Made by a program: the position numbers and the translations under genes
The notes under the pieces: generated by a model
What the model saw: the letters and a program-made list of their open reading frames with translations, nothing else
What the model was told of the DNA's origin: nothing
Databases searched by the model: none
Part shown: piece after piece, positions 24,201 to 36,200 of the stretch
Layout: each line of letters opens with the position of its first letter
Numbering within the stretch: the first letter of the stretch is position 1
Assembly: GCF_021018805.1 (NCBI RefSeq)
Contig: NC_086258.1
Coordinates: forward strand, 20,180,692-20,244,691
DNA: 64,000 nucleotides
Reading direction: 5' to 3'
From: Prinia subflava
Lineage: Eukaryota; Chordata; Aves; Passeriformes; Cisticolidae

Positions 24201-27200
24201 GAGCAGAGGGTGGAAATCAGCCTTCAGAGTCCAGGTTAGTGATGCTGATGGATGAGAGGGAAAGCTTCCAGGAACACATCTCCTTTCCAGCTGTATCACT
24301 GTGGTACTGATAACAGCACAGCCTGCCTTGGCACTGGGGCACTCATGAATGAGTTGGCATTTTTGTGTGAGTAATGTGAAATTGTAGCTATTTCAAATTG
24401 TCCTGAGGTGCAGCTTGACATATAAGTTCCTGGCCTATTTATTACCCTGTGTCTGAGTGTTCCCACAGGTATTACGGCATTAAACCATCGCTGAATTTAA
24501 TATTGGGAGCTGCAGCATTTGTATTTCAGCTGTAGATCAGTGAGCAGGTGATTTGGGCTGTGTGCATGGTGTGTTTGGCAAGCTCTAGCCAAGGGATTTG
24601 TTATTCAGCGAGGATGTTTGAGGTACAAGTTGTGTTCAACACTCTCTTTCTTTTACTTTTTTATTACATTTTCTTTTAAATGCTGCTGTTTCCCCCTTTG
24701 CTATCCTGTGTCATCACAAGCTCCTGCCAATATCTGTGCAGGTCCTCAGGGATTCACTACCACGCTGAGATAAGATCACACCAATTTGGGTCTCCCCATC
24801 TACTCTCTAGCTGGGTTGGAGGAACTTGAGCTGCAAAGGCTGGGCATGGGCTGTTGAACCCTTGGAAACAGAGAACTCAATGCCTGCATGGATTTATCTG
24901 GGGTTTTGCCTGCATGTATCCATGAACCCCTTGGTCACTGCAGTTTTTTGAGGCTCTGGAGCATGGCTGACCAAGGGCTGCCCTGCCCCTGAGGTCTCCA
25001 CTCTCGTGGTTGCCGTGGTGTTGGGGTTGGGTCGCCTCAAGTCAAACCCTGCAGTCTGTGATGTGGGGTGGTGTTGGATTATCCCCTTCTCTGACCCAGA
25101 GATGGGGCAACTGAGAGGCGTTTCAAAAACGTCTATTCCATTTACAGGAAGGGTGAGACAGTACAGATGTTACAATTAACGCCATCACAATCAGAAGCCA
25201 AACTATTTCCTAATTACAATACATTATATTCATTTCTTGACCTATCAGCTTTTGCCACACAATGCTGCTAGTGCCTTAAAGCCAATCATCTAAAATGACC
25301 CCTCGTGGGTCCTACTACAGAACATCTTTCATAGTTCTATTTCTCCAAAATATCCAGTCCTATTTGCAAGGTCATCATTTGAAACTTATTTCCAGTTCCA
25401 TTTCTCTCTCAGCAATGTCTGTCCCATTCCATGGAATTTTTAAGTAACATTTTTTATCTCAGAGTTTGCATACAGATATGAACTATGCAAGCCTTCTGTC
25501 AGGCTTTGAGAGTTCTTTACAAACCCATTTCCCACATTTCCCCCTCTCTCTTGAACAGAAAAGAAAAGCAGCTCCTGGTCATAGGAAGTTTTTGGCCAGT
25601 CAGGGATGCATTTCCTGCAAGTGGAAGGTGCAGTCAGCTGCATGGGTGGCACTTTGTCTTCTGCTCATGGCGTGGCTGCTGTGAGCGTGCACATCCAGGG
25701 TGTTACAAGTGCAGATTTGGAGCAGCCACTGTCAAATCACCCCAGGGGGACTGTGTGAGGTGTTTGGTGAGCTGTGCCTGCCCACTGCCACCTCAGCCCT
25801 GCTGCTGTCACCCCTCTGCTGCCTGCCAGAGGACGACAGCTCCTGATTTTCATGGAGCCTTTCAGCAGGAACATGCAGCCGAGGCTGCTGGGGTGAAATG
25901 GGGAGAAGGGATGGGATGTGTGGATCCTGTCTGTGCCACTGGCTGGTCCCACACAGTTCCTCCTCCGGGTTTTGTCTTCTGCCATATGTTTTCCATTCTG
26001 CCCGCCCACCTGCCGGGGAAAGCAGGCACTGGGCATCTGCAGGCATTGTTGGAAACCCTCTGTGAAACACGCTAAAAAAACCCTGAAAGCTAATAATTTA
26101 GATCTAAGACTACCAGGAGTCTGTTTGTTATGTTTTGGGGGTTTGTACATACCTCTATTTTCAGATTGCCTCTCTGGAATGCCAGGATCAGGCCCTTGTG
26201 CAATTGTAGATTTGAGGCTGCCTGATAATTAGAATTTTTTTTTTTTTTTTTTTTTGAGTAATGGGATTTTTTTTGAGCCATCCTGGTTATATCACCTCAG
26301 GTCTCTGCTTTTGAAAAATCTTAGCTCAAATCTTTTGATGAGCTACTAAATAAAAAGACAGGCCCTAAAGGGATATTTATGTGAGAAAATGGCCCGACTT
26401 TCCCTTCTGCATAAGGAGAATCAGTGTAGGGGATGTCAAAGCATTAAGCCTCAGCCCATGCTACTTCTGCCTAAACCTCCTGAGGTGGTACTAAAGCTCT
26501 GATTAACGTGAAGTCCATGTCCAGATTTACCTGCTGAATTTACAAGGGACTTATAAACCTTAAACACTCTGGTAGTATTTTCCTTCCATCTCCTGAGCTT
26601 TGAGTGAGCTATTGCCATTTTCTCACCTCTTCAGTAACATCAGTATTCTCACACTTGCAGTATTGGGGCTTGTGTTTCCACATTGATTTTTGGATATGGA
26701 GCTGGCTGTTTGTTTCCTCAATTTCCTTCTCTTCTTTCCCCAGCCAGAGGAACTTACCAATGCCCTGGAGATCAGCAACATCGTCTTCACAAGCCTCTTT
26801 GCCCTGGAGATGCTGTTGAAAGTCCTTGTTTATGGTCCTTTTGGCTACATTAAGAATCCGTACAACATCTTTGATGGGATCATTGTGGTGATTAGGTACA
26901 AACCTTGAGCTTTCTTTATGTGTGTTTCTCCTCATTTGGCTGTTTAATTAAACAGAAAGTAACGGAGAGCTGGCATAAATACCTTCCTGTGACACTTTAC
27001 ACTTCTTTCTGTAATTAATGCACTTAGGCATGATTGCTAATACATATCCTGGGATTATTTTACGGTCATTTTGGAGAGAGGCCCTAGCAGAAAGCTCTCA
27101 GTCCCGATGTCCTGGGACAGTCTGGGATCCAAATGGCACAACCACTGCCCCATTAAGTATCTCTGGTTTTTGGCACATGCAAAGGCTATAATTGCCCCTG

Positions 27201-30200
27201 CAGCTGCAGTCACTGATTTCCAGGTGTATTTTTGACAGTCAAGTGGGGCTCTGCTCTTTGCAAGCCTGGACCAAGTCCAGATTACTGCGGGCACTGCCAG
27301 CGCCTCTCTGCCACTTCCCACCTCTCCTCTCTCTGAATTTCACCTTCCCTTCGCTGTGTCTCCTCCAGCCCTTTGCAACTGGGCCCTGTTCTGTCACCTT
27401 GCACTGACATTTTTTCTTCCTCAGCGTGTGGGAGATCGTGGGCCAGCAGGGCGGGGGGCTCTCGGTGCTGCGCACCTTCCGCCTGATGCGGGTGCTGAAG
27501 CTGGTGCGCTTCATGCCGGCCCTGCAGCGCCAGCTCGTCGTCCTCATGAAGACCATGGACAACGTGGCCACCTTCTGCATGCTGCTGATGCTCTTCATCT
27601 TCATCTTTAGGTGGGTGTTTCCAGTTCCCTGTCCTGAGCTTGCTCTGGGTTTTCAGACTGGATCCCGTGGTGGGATGAGGAGGTGATGGAGTCTGTTGCT
27701 CTGGTTTTGAAGACTTTTCTAAGCCTCCGGTAGTGTCCTTCATACTGAAGTCAGAATTTTTACTTTGTCACATTTTGTACTATAAACAATGGCCATGTTT
27801 TGCTGTCCTTCATTGTTTACATATTTTTAGGTAGGAGGAGAAAGTTGATTGACAGCTGGCTTGACCAATGTGGTTTGAGAGGCAAAATTCCATCCTTCAA
27901 TCCACAGGCACACAGGAAATGCATAAAATTGAGTTTTGCAAATAAACTCATCCCTTTTCCTACTGTGCTCACCAGTGTGTCCTCGTGCAGTTCTTTTCAT
28001 GTCGTCTGTGACAGGAGTCCACAGCAGAACACAGCTGAGCTGAATGGTCCCAGCATTGCAGGCTGGGGTTTGCTGCCCCAAGTTCTCTCTTTGCCAAATG
28101 AAATGTTTGCCTCTCCAAAATGGTTTACAAAGAAAATCTTTTGGGCTGGATGATGCCTTGACATCACCCCAAGGCAGCAATCCCGTTACCTACCAACTGT
28201 CAGAAAGTGGTGCTAAAAATGTTGCCAAGAAGAGGATGATGTTCCTAAAGAAATGTCAGACATGGTGGTGCTTCTGCTTTTGCATGGCCTCATCTTCAGA
28301 CAAGTAGAAATGTTAGAAACAGGGTTGGCGTGGCCCTATATTTTTAGGTTTTGGTCTAGATTTTGAGAAGAGCCTTTCTCCTTCTACAGCCAACTGCGGT
28401 GTTTGAGCAATTCAGGCACTGGGAAGGCTGAAGAGAGACAGTGTCTACCAGGGAATAATGTCCTTTCTTCCAGTGAGGCTCCAAAACTGCCATTTGCAGC
28501 TGTGGTGCTCAGTAGAGCTGTAAATAATTTGATTATTCAGGTTACTAGCAGAGAGCAGGGAAAAGCAGATTATTCCTTTAGTATCTATCCATAATGAAAG
28601 GTATTCTGTTCTTCTGTCAAAATTGAAAAAGCTGCTCCGAGTCCCCTGATATGTCTTATTCAGGCATTTCACAGAAACCCTTTTTGTCTTCCTAATTCAG
28701 TTGAAGCATATTTTGCTGAAAATGTGTCACTGCAAAACACAAAGTCAAAACATTTTGTTTAGAAAATGTTGAAAGACAATGTTTTGACTTGCAAAAAATG
28801 AAGCAGAAGAAAAACAAGGAGCAGACATACTTTTTGGTTGAAACTCCTTGACAGATTTGCCCTAAATTCACAACTGATTCGCGTGATCTCAAGGCATGTT
28901 TTTCAATGAACAAAGGATCCATCTTTAAAAAAAAAAACAACATAAAAAAGAATGGCCCAGGTGAAATGAGAAGAGGGTTACCCTGCTGTATGATCACTGA
29001 TTTGTGTGGTGGTCCCGTTGTTGAGCCCCTGGCTCCTGTCGTTTGCAGCATCCTGGGCATGCACCTCTTTGGCTGTAAGTTCGCTTCGGAGCGGGACGGG
29101 GACACTCTGCCTGACAGGAAGAACTTTGACTCCTTGCTCTGGGCCATCGTCACTGTCTTCCAGGTACAAAAGGGAAAATGTCACAACTGATGGGGGTTTG
29201 GGGACTGCAGAGACTGGGGTTGGCTTCCAATGCAGCCGACAGAGCTTAGTGAAGCTCCGTGCCGTGGAAAGGAGATGGCCCAAAACCACAAGTGCAGGTT
29301 TATGGGTTCTTTCAGGCTGTTCTCCAGACTAAATCAGAACCCTGGAGAGGAGGGGCTGCCGAGGCAGGAGGCTCTTGTGTTCACAGGGTATGGACTGGGT
29401 AGGTGAAAGTAAATGTGGAGGGAAGGGATGGAAAGGAGGAGATCAGGACCATTTGCAGTGGTATTTCCCCAAATAATGGATCTGGTTTATAGCTGATAGG
29501 TGCAGGTTTTTGTTCTAGCAGCTCTGGGCCCTGTAACCTTGGGAGCTGTGAAGGACTTGAAGTCATTCTGGCTGACCAAAGGAAAGGTCTGACCAGCGTG
29601 ATGGTTACACCCTCCCTTATGGCTGTCCCTGGATGTGGGGGACAGGGCAGTTTGCACAGGGTCCTTGCTGGTGCTTGGGAATCACAGTCACTCTGGTCCT
29701 GTCTCTTCTCTGGCTCAGAAGGGATTTATCCTCTACAGTGGACACATTCAAAGCAGGGTGCTTGTCTGGCCTATCCAGAGTGTGAATACTGTGTGCTATT
29801 CTCCAGATCTCCACAGCCCTGATATTCTTCTTCTGCAGATTTTGACTCAGGAAGACTGGAACAAGGTCCTTTACAATGGCATGGCCTCCACCTCCTCCTG
29901 GGCTGCTCTCTACTTCATCGCTCTCATGACGTTTGGGAATTATGTTCTCTTTAATCTGCTGGTGGCCATCCTGGTGGAGGGTTTCCAGACAGAGGTAATG
30001 TCTTTATGCTCATGCCTTTGCTTTCTTCTCAAGCTTTAGGGCCTCCAGATCCTGGAATCTGATTTCTGAGGTGGACAGCAATACCTTGACAGAAGTGGTA
30101 GGGGAAAAAGAGTGGGGTAAAATATTAAATATAAAATATAAAAGAAGTCTTCTTCTTTTTTTTTTTTTCCTTCTTTTTTTTGTTTCCATAGCCATGGTGC

Positions 30201-33200
30201 AATTTAATACTGCAAATTCTCTAAATGAAGGGCTTAAATGGAAAGCATTGTTAGCATTAATGCAGGAGTGGGAATTGAGGGGTGAGTCAGGCACTGCGGA
30301 TGGGATCGCTGCTGTGACAGTCTCTTTGAAACAGTTTTCACCGTGTTTGTCACCCAGATTAAAGGCCCCTCCTGAAAACTTACACAGGCTGGTAAGAGAT
30401 TAGTGACACGATTATCTTTTTCATGGTATGCATTCGTAGAGCTCTCCCAGTTTCCAGCCCTGCAATGCTCTGTGCATTTTAAAGTACAGGATTCCTGGTC
30501 TCTGCCGTCTGCCTCCTCGCAATGGGAGCTTCCAGGAGACATCCTGCAGGGCTGGAGGCTCTGAGGGGCACACAGGCTTGAGCCCAGCCTTTTTTTCCAT
30601 CCTACTGCCAATGCAGCTGTCCAGCTCGGAGTGGGTGTGCATGTCACACCCAGAGTGGGGGACCTGTGATGCCCACCCACTCCTTGCAAAAGTTTTCCAG
30701 CTGTTCAAGAACTCCCATAAGGGGAGGGGACCCTTGCACCCTGCCCAGGGGGTTGGTTGGACAGGTAAATACAACCTAAAACTCCTCAGTGGGGTCTGCT
30801 TGTACGGGCTGTGCTTCTACACACTATCTCTGACTTTTTTAAAGCATTCTGGGGTGAATAAATATCACTTTAGATTTGTTGCAGGTGTATTATAATATCC
30901 TACCACCCTACAAACAGAACTGTTTTTATTATCATTACTATTTTTGAAGTTTGAAGTTAAATTAATGGAGTTATACCAGGACACAACAAGAATAATTTTT
31001 TTTTTGTATCGTTTCTCTCTCCATGTTGGTGCTTTTCTTTTTTAATTGTTATTTTTGTAGCTGTTTCTGTCTGTAAATGCCCCCCACCATTCAGCCAAAG
31101 GGACAATCACTGCTGGGTTGTCTCGAAGAGCAAAATGTTCTCTCAAACAGCAAAAATGTTCCCTTGCCTGAGTGAGAAGAGGTACAAAGCTCCTTCTCTG
31201 TTCTGTTCGACAGCTTCGAAACCCAACCTTTGTTCAATTTGGCAAATTGATCTTTAAAGGTCACCAGCATAGGAGATCACCTGGGGCACCCTGCAGAAAA
31301 AAAGGATACAGCCTTTAAATGCAGCAGCCCATTTGCCAGCCCCTGGCCCTTAAGGGAGGCTGACCCCTCTGCCCCTTGGCTCAGCCTGCTTTACCACCCT
31401 GGAGGATGCTCCTGCTCCACCACTGCAGGATGTCTCTTCCTGGGCAGCAAATGATCCCCTGCCTTGTGGCCAGATGTGCCATGGTGCAGCTTCCTGTAAA
31501 GTCATGTCCTGGCTTCATGTGTTGTGGTTTTATCCCAGTAATGATGTCCTTGAGGGTATGGCTCCCCTGGGGTCAGGGGAGTGCTGGCAGCTCTCCTCAG
31601 ATTTGCTCTTGGCTGTTTGCTGCAGCAGGACTGCCCCATCAGCTGCCCCACACCTCCTCTGCCAGATCAGCACTGGTCCAAGCCAGCCCCAGGATGTCTG
31701 TGTAAGCTGAAATGTGCTTTGAGTGCTGTGTAAACCAGAGAGGAACCTCAGATTTGGGACAGCACTGGGGCAGCCTGAGGCCAGTGATGCTCATGCCAGT
31801 ATTGAGGCGAGCACAGGGACCAGGAACCAGTGCAGCCCCCGAAGACCAAACCCAGGTTGTCAGTCCTGCACAGCCACGACAATTTTAACAAACTCACACC
31901 ATATTTCTGTACTTTGTGACTCTATTACATTGCTATTTTATATCCATATAGGCTCTGATGATAGCTTTTTCATAATAACCTTCCTTCCACCTCCTGGTTA
32001 CGCTGAGTTCTCTCCATCCTTCCAGTAAGGTGCAATGGCACCAAGAGATCCCTTGGCTCAGCCCAGGTTTCCTGCAGCAGACTGGGACCTCTCTGGAGGT
32101 CAGGCCCCAGCTCTGGCCTTGCTGGTTTATGTTTATTCAGCTTTGCTGGCGTGTAGCTTTGCAAACAGATCACGTTCTGGTTTTTGCAAGCCAGCACAGA
32201 GAGGATCCTCTCCTAAGCAGAATTAATAGAGAGATCATCTCTCGCTGTAAACAAACCCCGGCGTCTGCTGCCTGTGTCTGCATTTGACTCTTCTGAGTTG
32301 AGTTTATTGGGGTTTTTTTTCCATTCTCCTTCAGATTTCTGGGCTGAAACACAATCCTGGGGCTGCTGCCTTTATCTCTCTGGTCCTTGAGTGCCTTTCC
32401 TCAATCCACAAGCATCTCGTTAATTTTAGTGCATGGCTTTGCAGCCCCAGTTGCCAGGTAGCAGATGACTTTAAGCAGCTGAAAAACTAAAAGGGCCTCT
32501 TCCAAACTTTAAATACAGAGCAATATATTTTGCAGGATTGAGGTGGAGGTTTTTTTCCTTTAATTTGGTAACCAGCTTCTCTCATGCAAAAGTCACAGGC
32601 AGGACTTATCTTTTTGGCTGCACATTCCCTGATTGAGTTGGAGCCTGGTGCTGGTCTGGGGAAGGTGAGCAGGGGACTCTGTTTGATTGAGCTGCTAACT
32701 GGAAATTGCTGCCTGACCACTCAGGTGCCTGCCTTGGAGACTCCTCTCTGAAGCAAGGAATGGCTCCTCTTAGTCAGGCATAAAGCTCCTCTCTGGATGG
32801 AATTCCTAATAGTGTTATCTCCAAGGTGTATTCTTCCATTGGTAATGCTCCCAGTTTGTGTCCTGTTGTCCCCATCTGTCCTCACTCATGGGTTTGATCC
32901 TTTCTCTCCTTTGTGCCCTGCTCCCTCCTTGGCACCCCAGGTTCTCCTCCAGCCTCTCCATCCTTTTCTCTGCAGGACACTACTTGCTCTCTAGGGGTAG
33001 CATCCTTGGGGAAATACGGATGTTCAACTCCTCCTGGGCTTTCACCAGAGGGAACAGTCCCTCCTGCAGGGGAGATTGTGGATGGTGTTTTTCTTGCATC
33101 CCTTGCCTATTGCATTCCTATGGGCTTCAGTGGGATTTTCCTTGTGAAAGGAAAAGTTTCCATCCTTTCCCTTTTGATGGCTTTTCCATCTCTCTCTCTG

Positions 33201-36200
33201 TTACAAGCAAAGACTTTAAGTTAAGTGTCCATCACACTGCTGGCAAGTCCTTAAACTCTTCATCCCCGCCTAGGCTGGGATGAGTTTTGTAACCATTTAG
33301 CAACCAGAGGAAAGATCCCTTGCCCTGCAGGCTAGAAATTCAGCTGGTGGGATAATCTGTGCCCTCCTGCTGCCCCATGGGACAGGACCAGGCACTGCCA
33401 CACTGCTGAAAAATGCTGAGAAATTCTGGGAGAGTCACCCCTGAGCAAGGGGAAGCACAACAAGGTGAAAAATTATGTCTGTTTTCCAAGTGGGCAGAGT
33501 TCTGGTGCTGTGAAATGTTGGGGTGTGGCAAAATTTCCCGTTATGGGACTGTGCCCCCCTGGCTGCAGACCCCTGATTTAAACTGCTGATTTAAATGGGT
33601 GTCTCCACTAACAGGGCTGAGCAGGGATCTGAACTCAACAGCAGACTGTGTCTCTCCTTAAATTAGGTATTTCACTTGCCAGAGCACTGATATTGTGTTA
33701 ATCAAACATTCATTAAAAGCCTCCATTGCTGCTTAATGAAGGTGTAATAAATAAAGATGCTATTATACAGCTGCAAAAAAAAAAAAATCATGTTTTCAAT
33801 AATTAGCTGGCGTTTCATTAGCACAATTATCACTTAGGAGTTGAAGCAAGCTCTGTTCGAAACACTTAATTTAAAGGGTGTAAGGCTGGTCCCTTCAAAG
33901 GGCTCCTTTCTACCTGAGATTCCCCACTCTCTCCTGGTGCTGAGTGGAATGGATCCAGTGCTTGGCTCTCCACTGTGGCCACACACTGCCCTCCTTCCCC
34001 TTCCCCTCTGCTTCCCTGCCTCTTCTCCCGTGTTTTTGGATTTCCCCACTCAGTCCTGCTGTTGAAACTGAAAACTGAACCCCACCTTCCCCTTCCTCCC
34101 TCTCCCCTGCCCCCGTTTCTCCTTCAGGAGATCTCCAAGCGGGAAGAAGCGAGTGGGCAGTTAAGCTGTATTCAGCTGCCTGTCAACTCGTCGGGGGTAC
34201 GTACAGCACATCCCACCGTGCCTGTCTCACTCGTGGTGCCTGCTCACACGCTGTGGTGCTGTCCTCATCATGATAGCTGTCATCCTTTCGGGGTCTGTTT
34301 GGGTGTTTTGGAAGTGTGTTTTTTGGTTTTTTCTTTCCTTTTTGTCGCCCTCATTGTTGAGTTAGCCCTGATTTTAAGTCCCTTCCTTCTTTGAGGGACC
34401 CAGCTAAATTGAGGTGGGTGCTTCCAAGTGGCTGATGTGGGTCCAGCCAGCAGCTGTCGCTGACTCCTCTCTGGCTGCCTGCCCTGGGGAAGGCTCCCGA
34501 GGGGCTGGCACAGCCTCCCCATGGCACAGCCACATCCCAGGGCCTCCCTGGGGATGTGGGTGGTGATGCTGATTGCAGGGCACGGCTCCCTCCTGCAGGC
34601 GGGGGAGGGTGCCCAGGAGCGAAGGGACCTGGAATCAAACCTGTTGTGATAGGTGTGTGTGTGTTGATGTGTGTGGGAGCCCTGTGCTCTGCAGGACAGG
34701 GGGGACAGCAGCAGCTGCAGGGTGTCCCTGGGAGGCTGCTGGGAACGCTGAGGTTGTGCCACATAACAGGATGGGAAATAATGCAGGTCTGAGGAAGCCG
34801 TGGATCTCCGAAGCACAGCACACCACAAACCTCACCCTTCTGCCAAACTCATCTCTCTCTTTACCACTCACTTCCCTTTCTGTCCTTTCCAAGAAGCCTG
34901 GCTTTCCCTCCAGCCCAGAAGCCTTTTACCCCAGTGTGTCAGTCCCTTTTGATACAGGTTGGTTTAGCCATTGTACTGCCTGGTCCAGCTTGACCTACCC
35001 TCGTTTCCCAAAAGGATTTTAACTCCCTGTTCTCTCATAACCCCTTTTCTATCCAGAAAGGCAAGCTGGGAGTGCAAGAACAGGTAACGGGCAGCAGCGC
35101 TGGCTGCGAGATGTTTGCCTGCAGCGTCCTGAGTCTGGCTCGTGGTGTTTGGGAGGGGATGCTCACTGCCCTCCAGACGTGGGGTTTGGTGCTGGGGAAG
35201 GGGGTGGGAAGTCCTCACACAGCTCTGCTTTTCCCTCTTGGCACACATCTCATTGTGCCCCCTTAAAACTTTCCTTAGGGCTGTGGAAGAGCACTCCAGG
35301 AATACAAATCACGTCAAATTCTTCCCAGTATTTATTTCTTTTTAATAACCCATTAGGGAGAATGAGTAATTCCTGGCAGGCCCGCTGACAGGCTGAGCTG
35401 GGAGCCTCTGTGGGGAGCGTACCTGGAGCCAGCTGGAGCCCCTGGTCACACAGAGACTGGGTCTGACTCCAGCAGAGCTCAGGCCAGCCAGACTTTACTG
35501 CTCCCCCTTGAAAGGTGCATTCCTGACCTTCTCAGACTGTGTCCTGCAGGAGGAGCTTCCCTGAAAAGCACAGAAGTCCTGGATCCTCAGGAGGGGAAAT
35601 TTTGAGTCAACACTTCACATCACACTCTCTTTTGCCTTAAAAATATCTCTGAGTGTCCAGCCTGCCTGGAAAAAATATCTGTAATAGTTTAGTGACCCCA
35701 CAGTAAATAGGGGGAGAATATTAGGGCCCATCCCTCTAGAGTTTTGCTTAATGATGAGGTGTGGGGCACTGACCTGGGTTGGATTAATCTCTTCCTCCTG
35801 TCCCATGCTGGGGTCCTTCCAAGATTTTACCATCAATGGGTACCCCAGCACCAAACCTCAGCAGTGCTGGCCAGGGCTCCTGTGGACGCAGCTTAGCCTT
35901 GGTGGGGTTTTCTGGGGCTCCTGGGCTCTCACTGCTAAAGTGAGGATCTGCTTGGCTTTTCCCATCCCAGCATCTTCCCCCCTTCCCACCTCTTCTCCAT
36001 TGTGACAGGGCTTGGTGCCCTTTGCCAGAGCAGTGGTTTCAGCCGTGAATCCTCCTCTTTTTGGATGGGTATCGATGGTTCTGGCGAGCACCTCTGCCCC
36101 TCTTAGGTGTATCCTGACTATACCACACCCTAAGCACCTTTCTGCAGTGCCAATGGACAGAATCAGGCTCTGTGCCACAAGACCGAGCAGGAATCCAGGC

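Larger units (their letters stand above)
12264..26743 (+). other. Intron 9 of CACNA1G (14.5 kb)
   Basis: The largest intron in the window separates IIS1 from IIS2. It contains an antisense LTR (25072-25536), a T21 tract (26235-26255) and otherwise unique sequence. Several AT-richer, low-CpG blocks (about 14050-14550, 15350-16020, 18080-18620, 24320-24720), rich in TTAAT/ATTAAT-type words, have the texture of conserved non-coding elements. That cannot be shown from one sequence. No additional exon was recognised. Confidence 0.8.
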
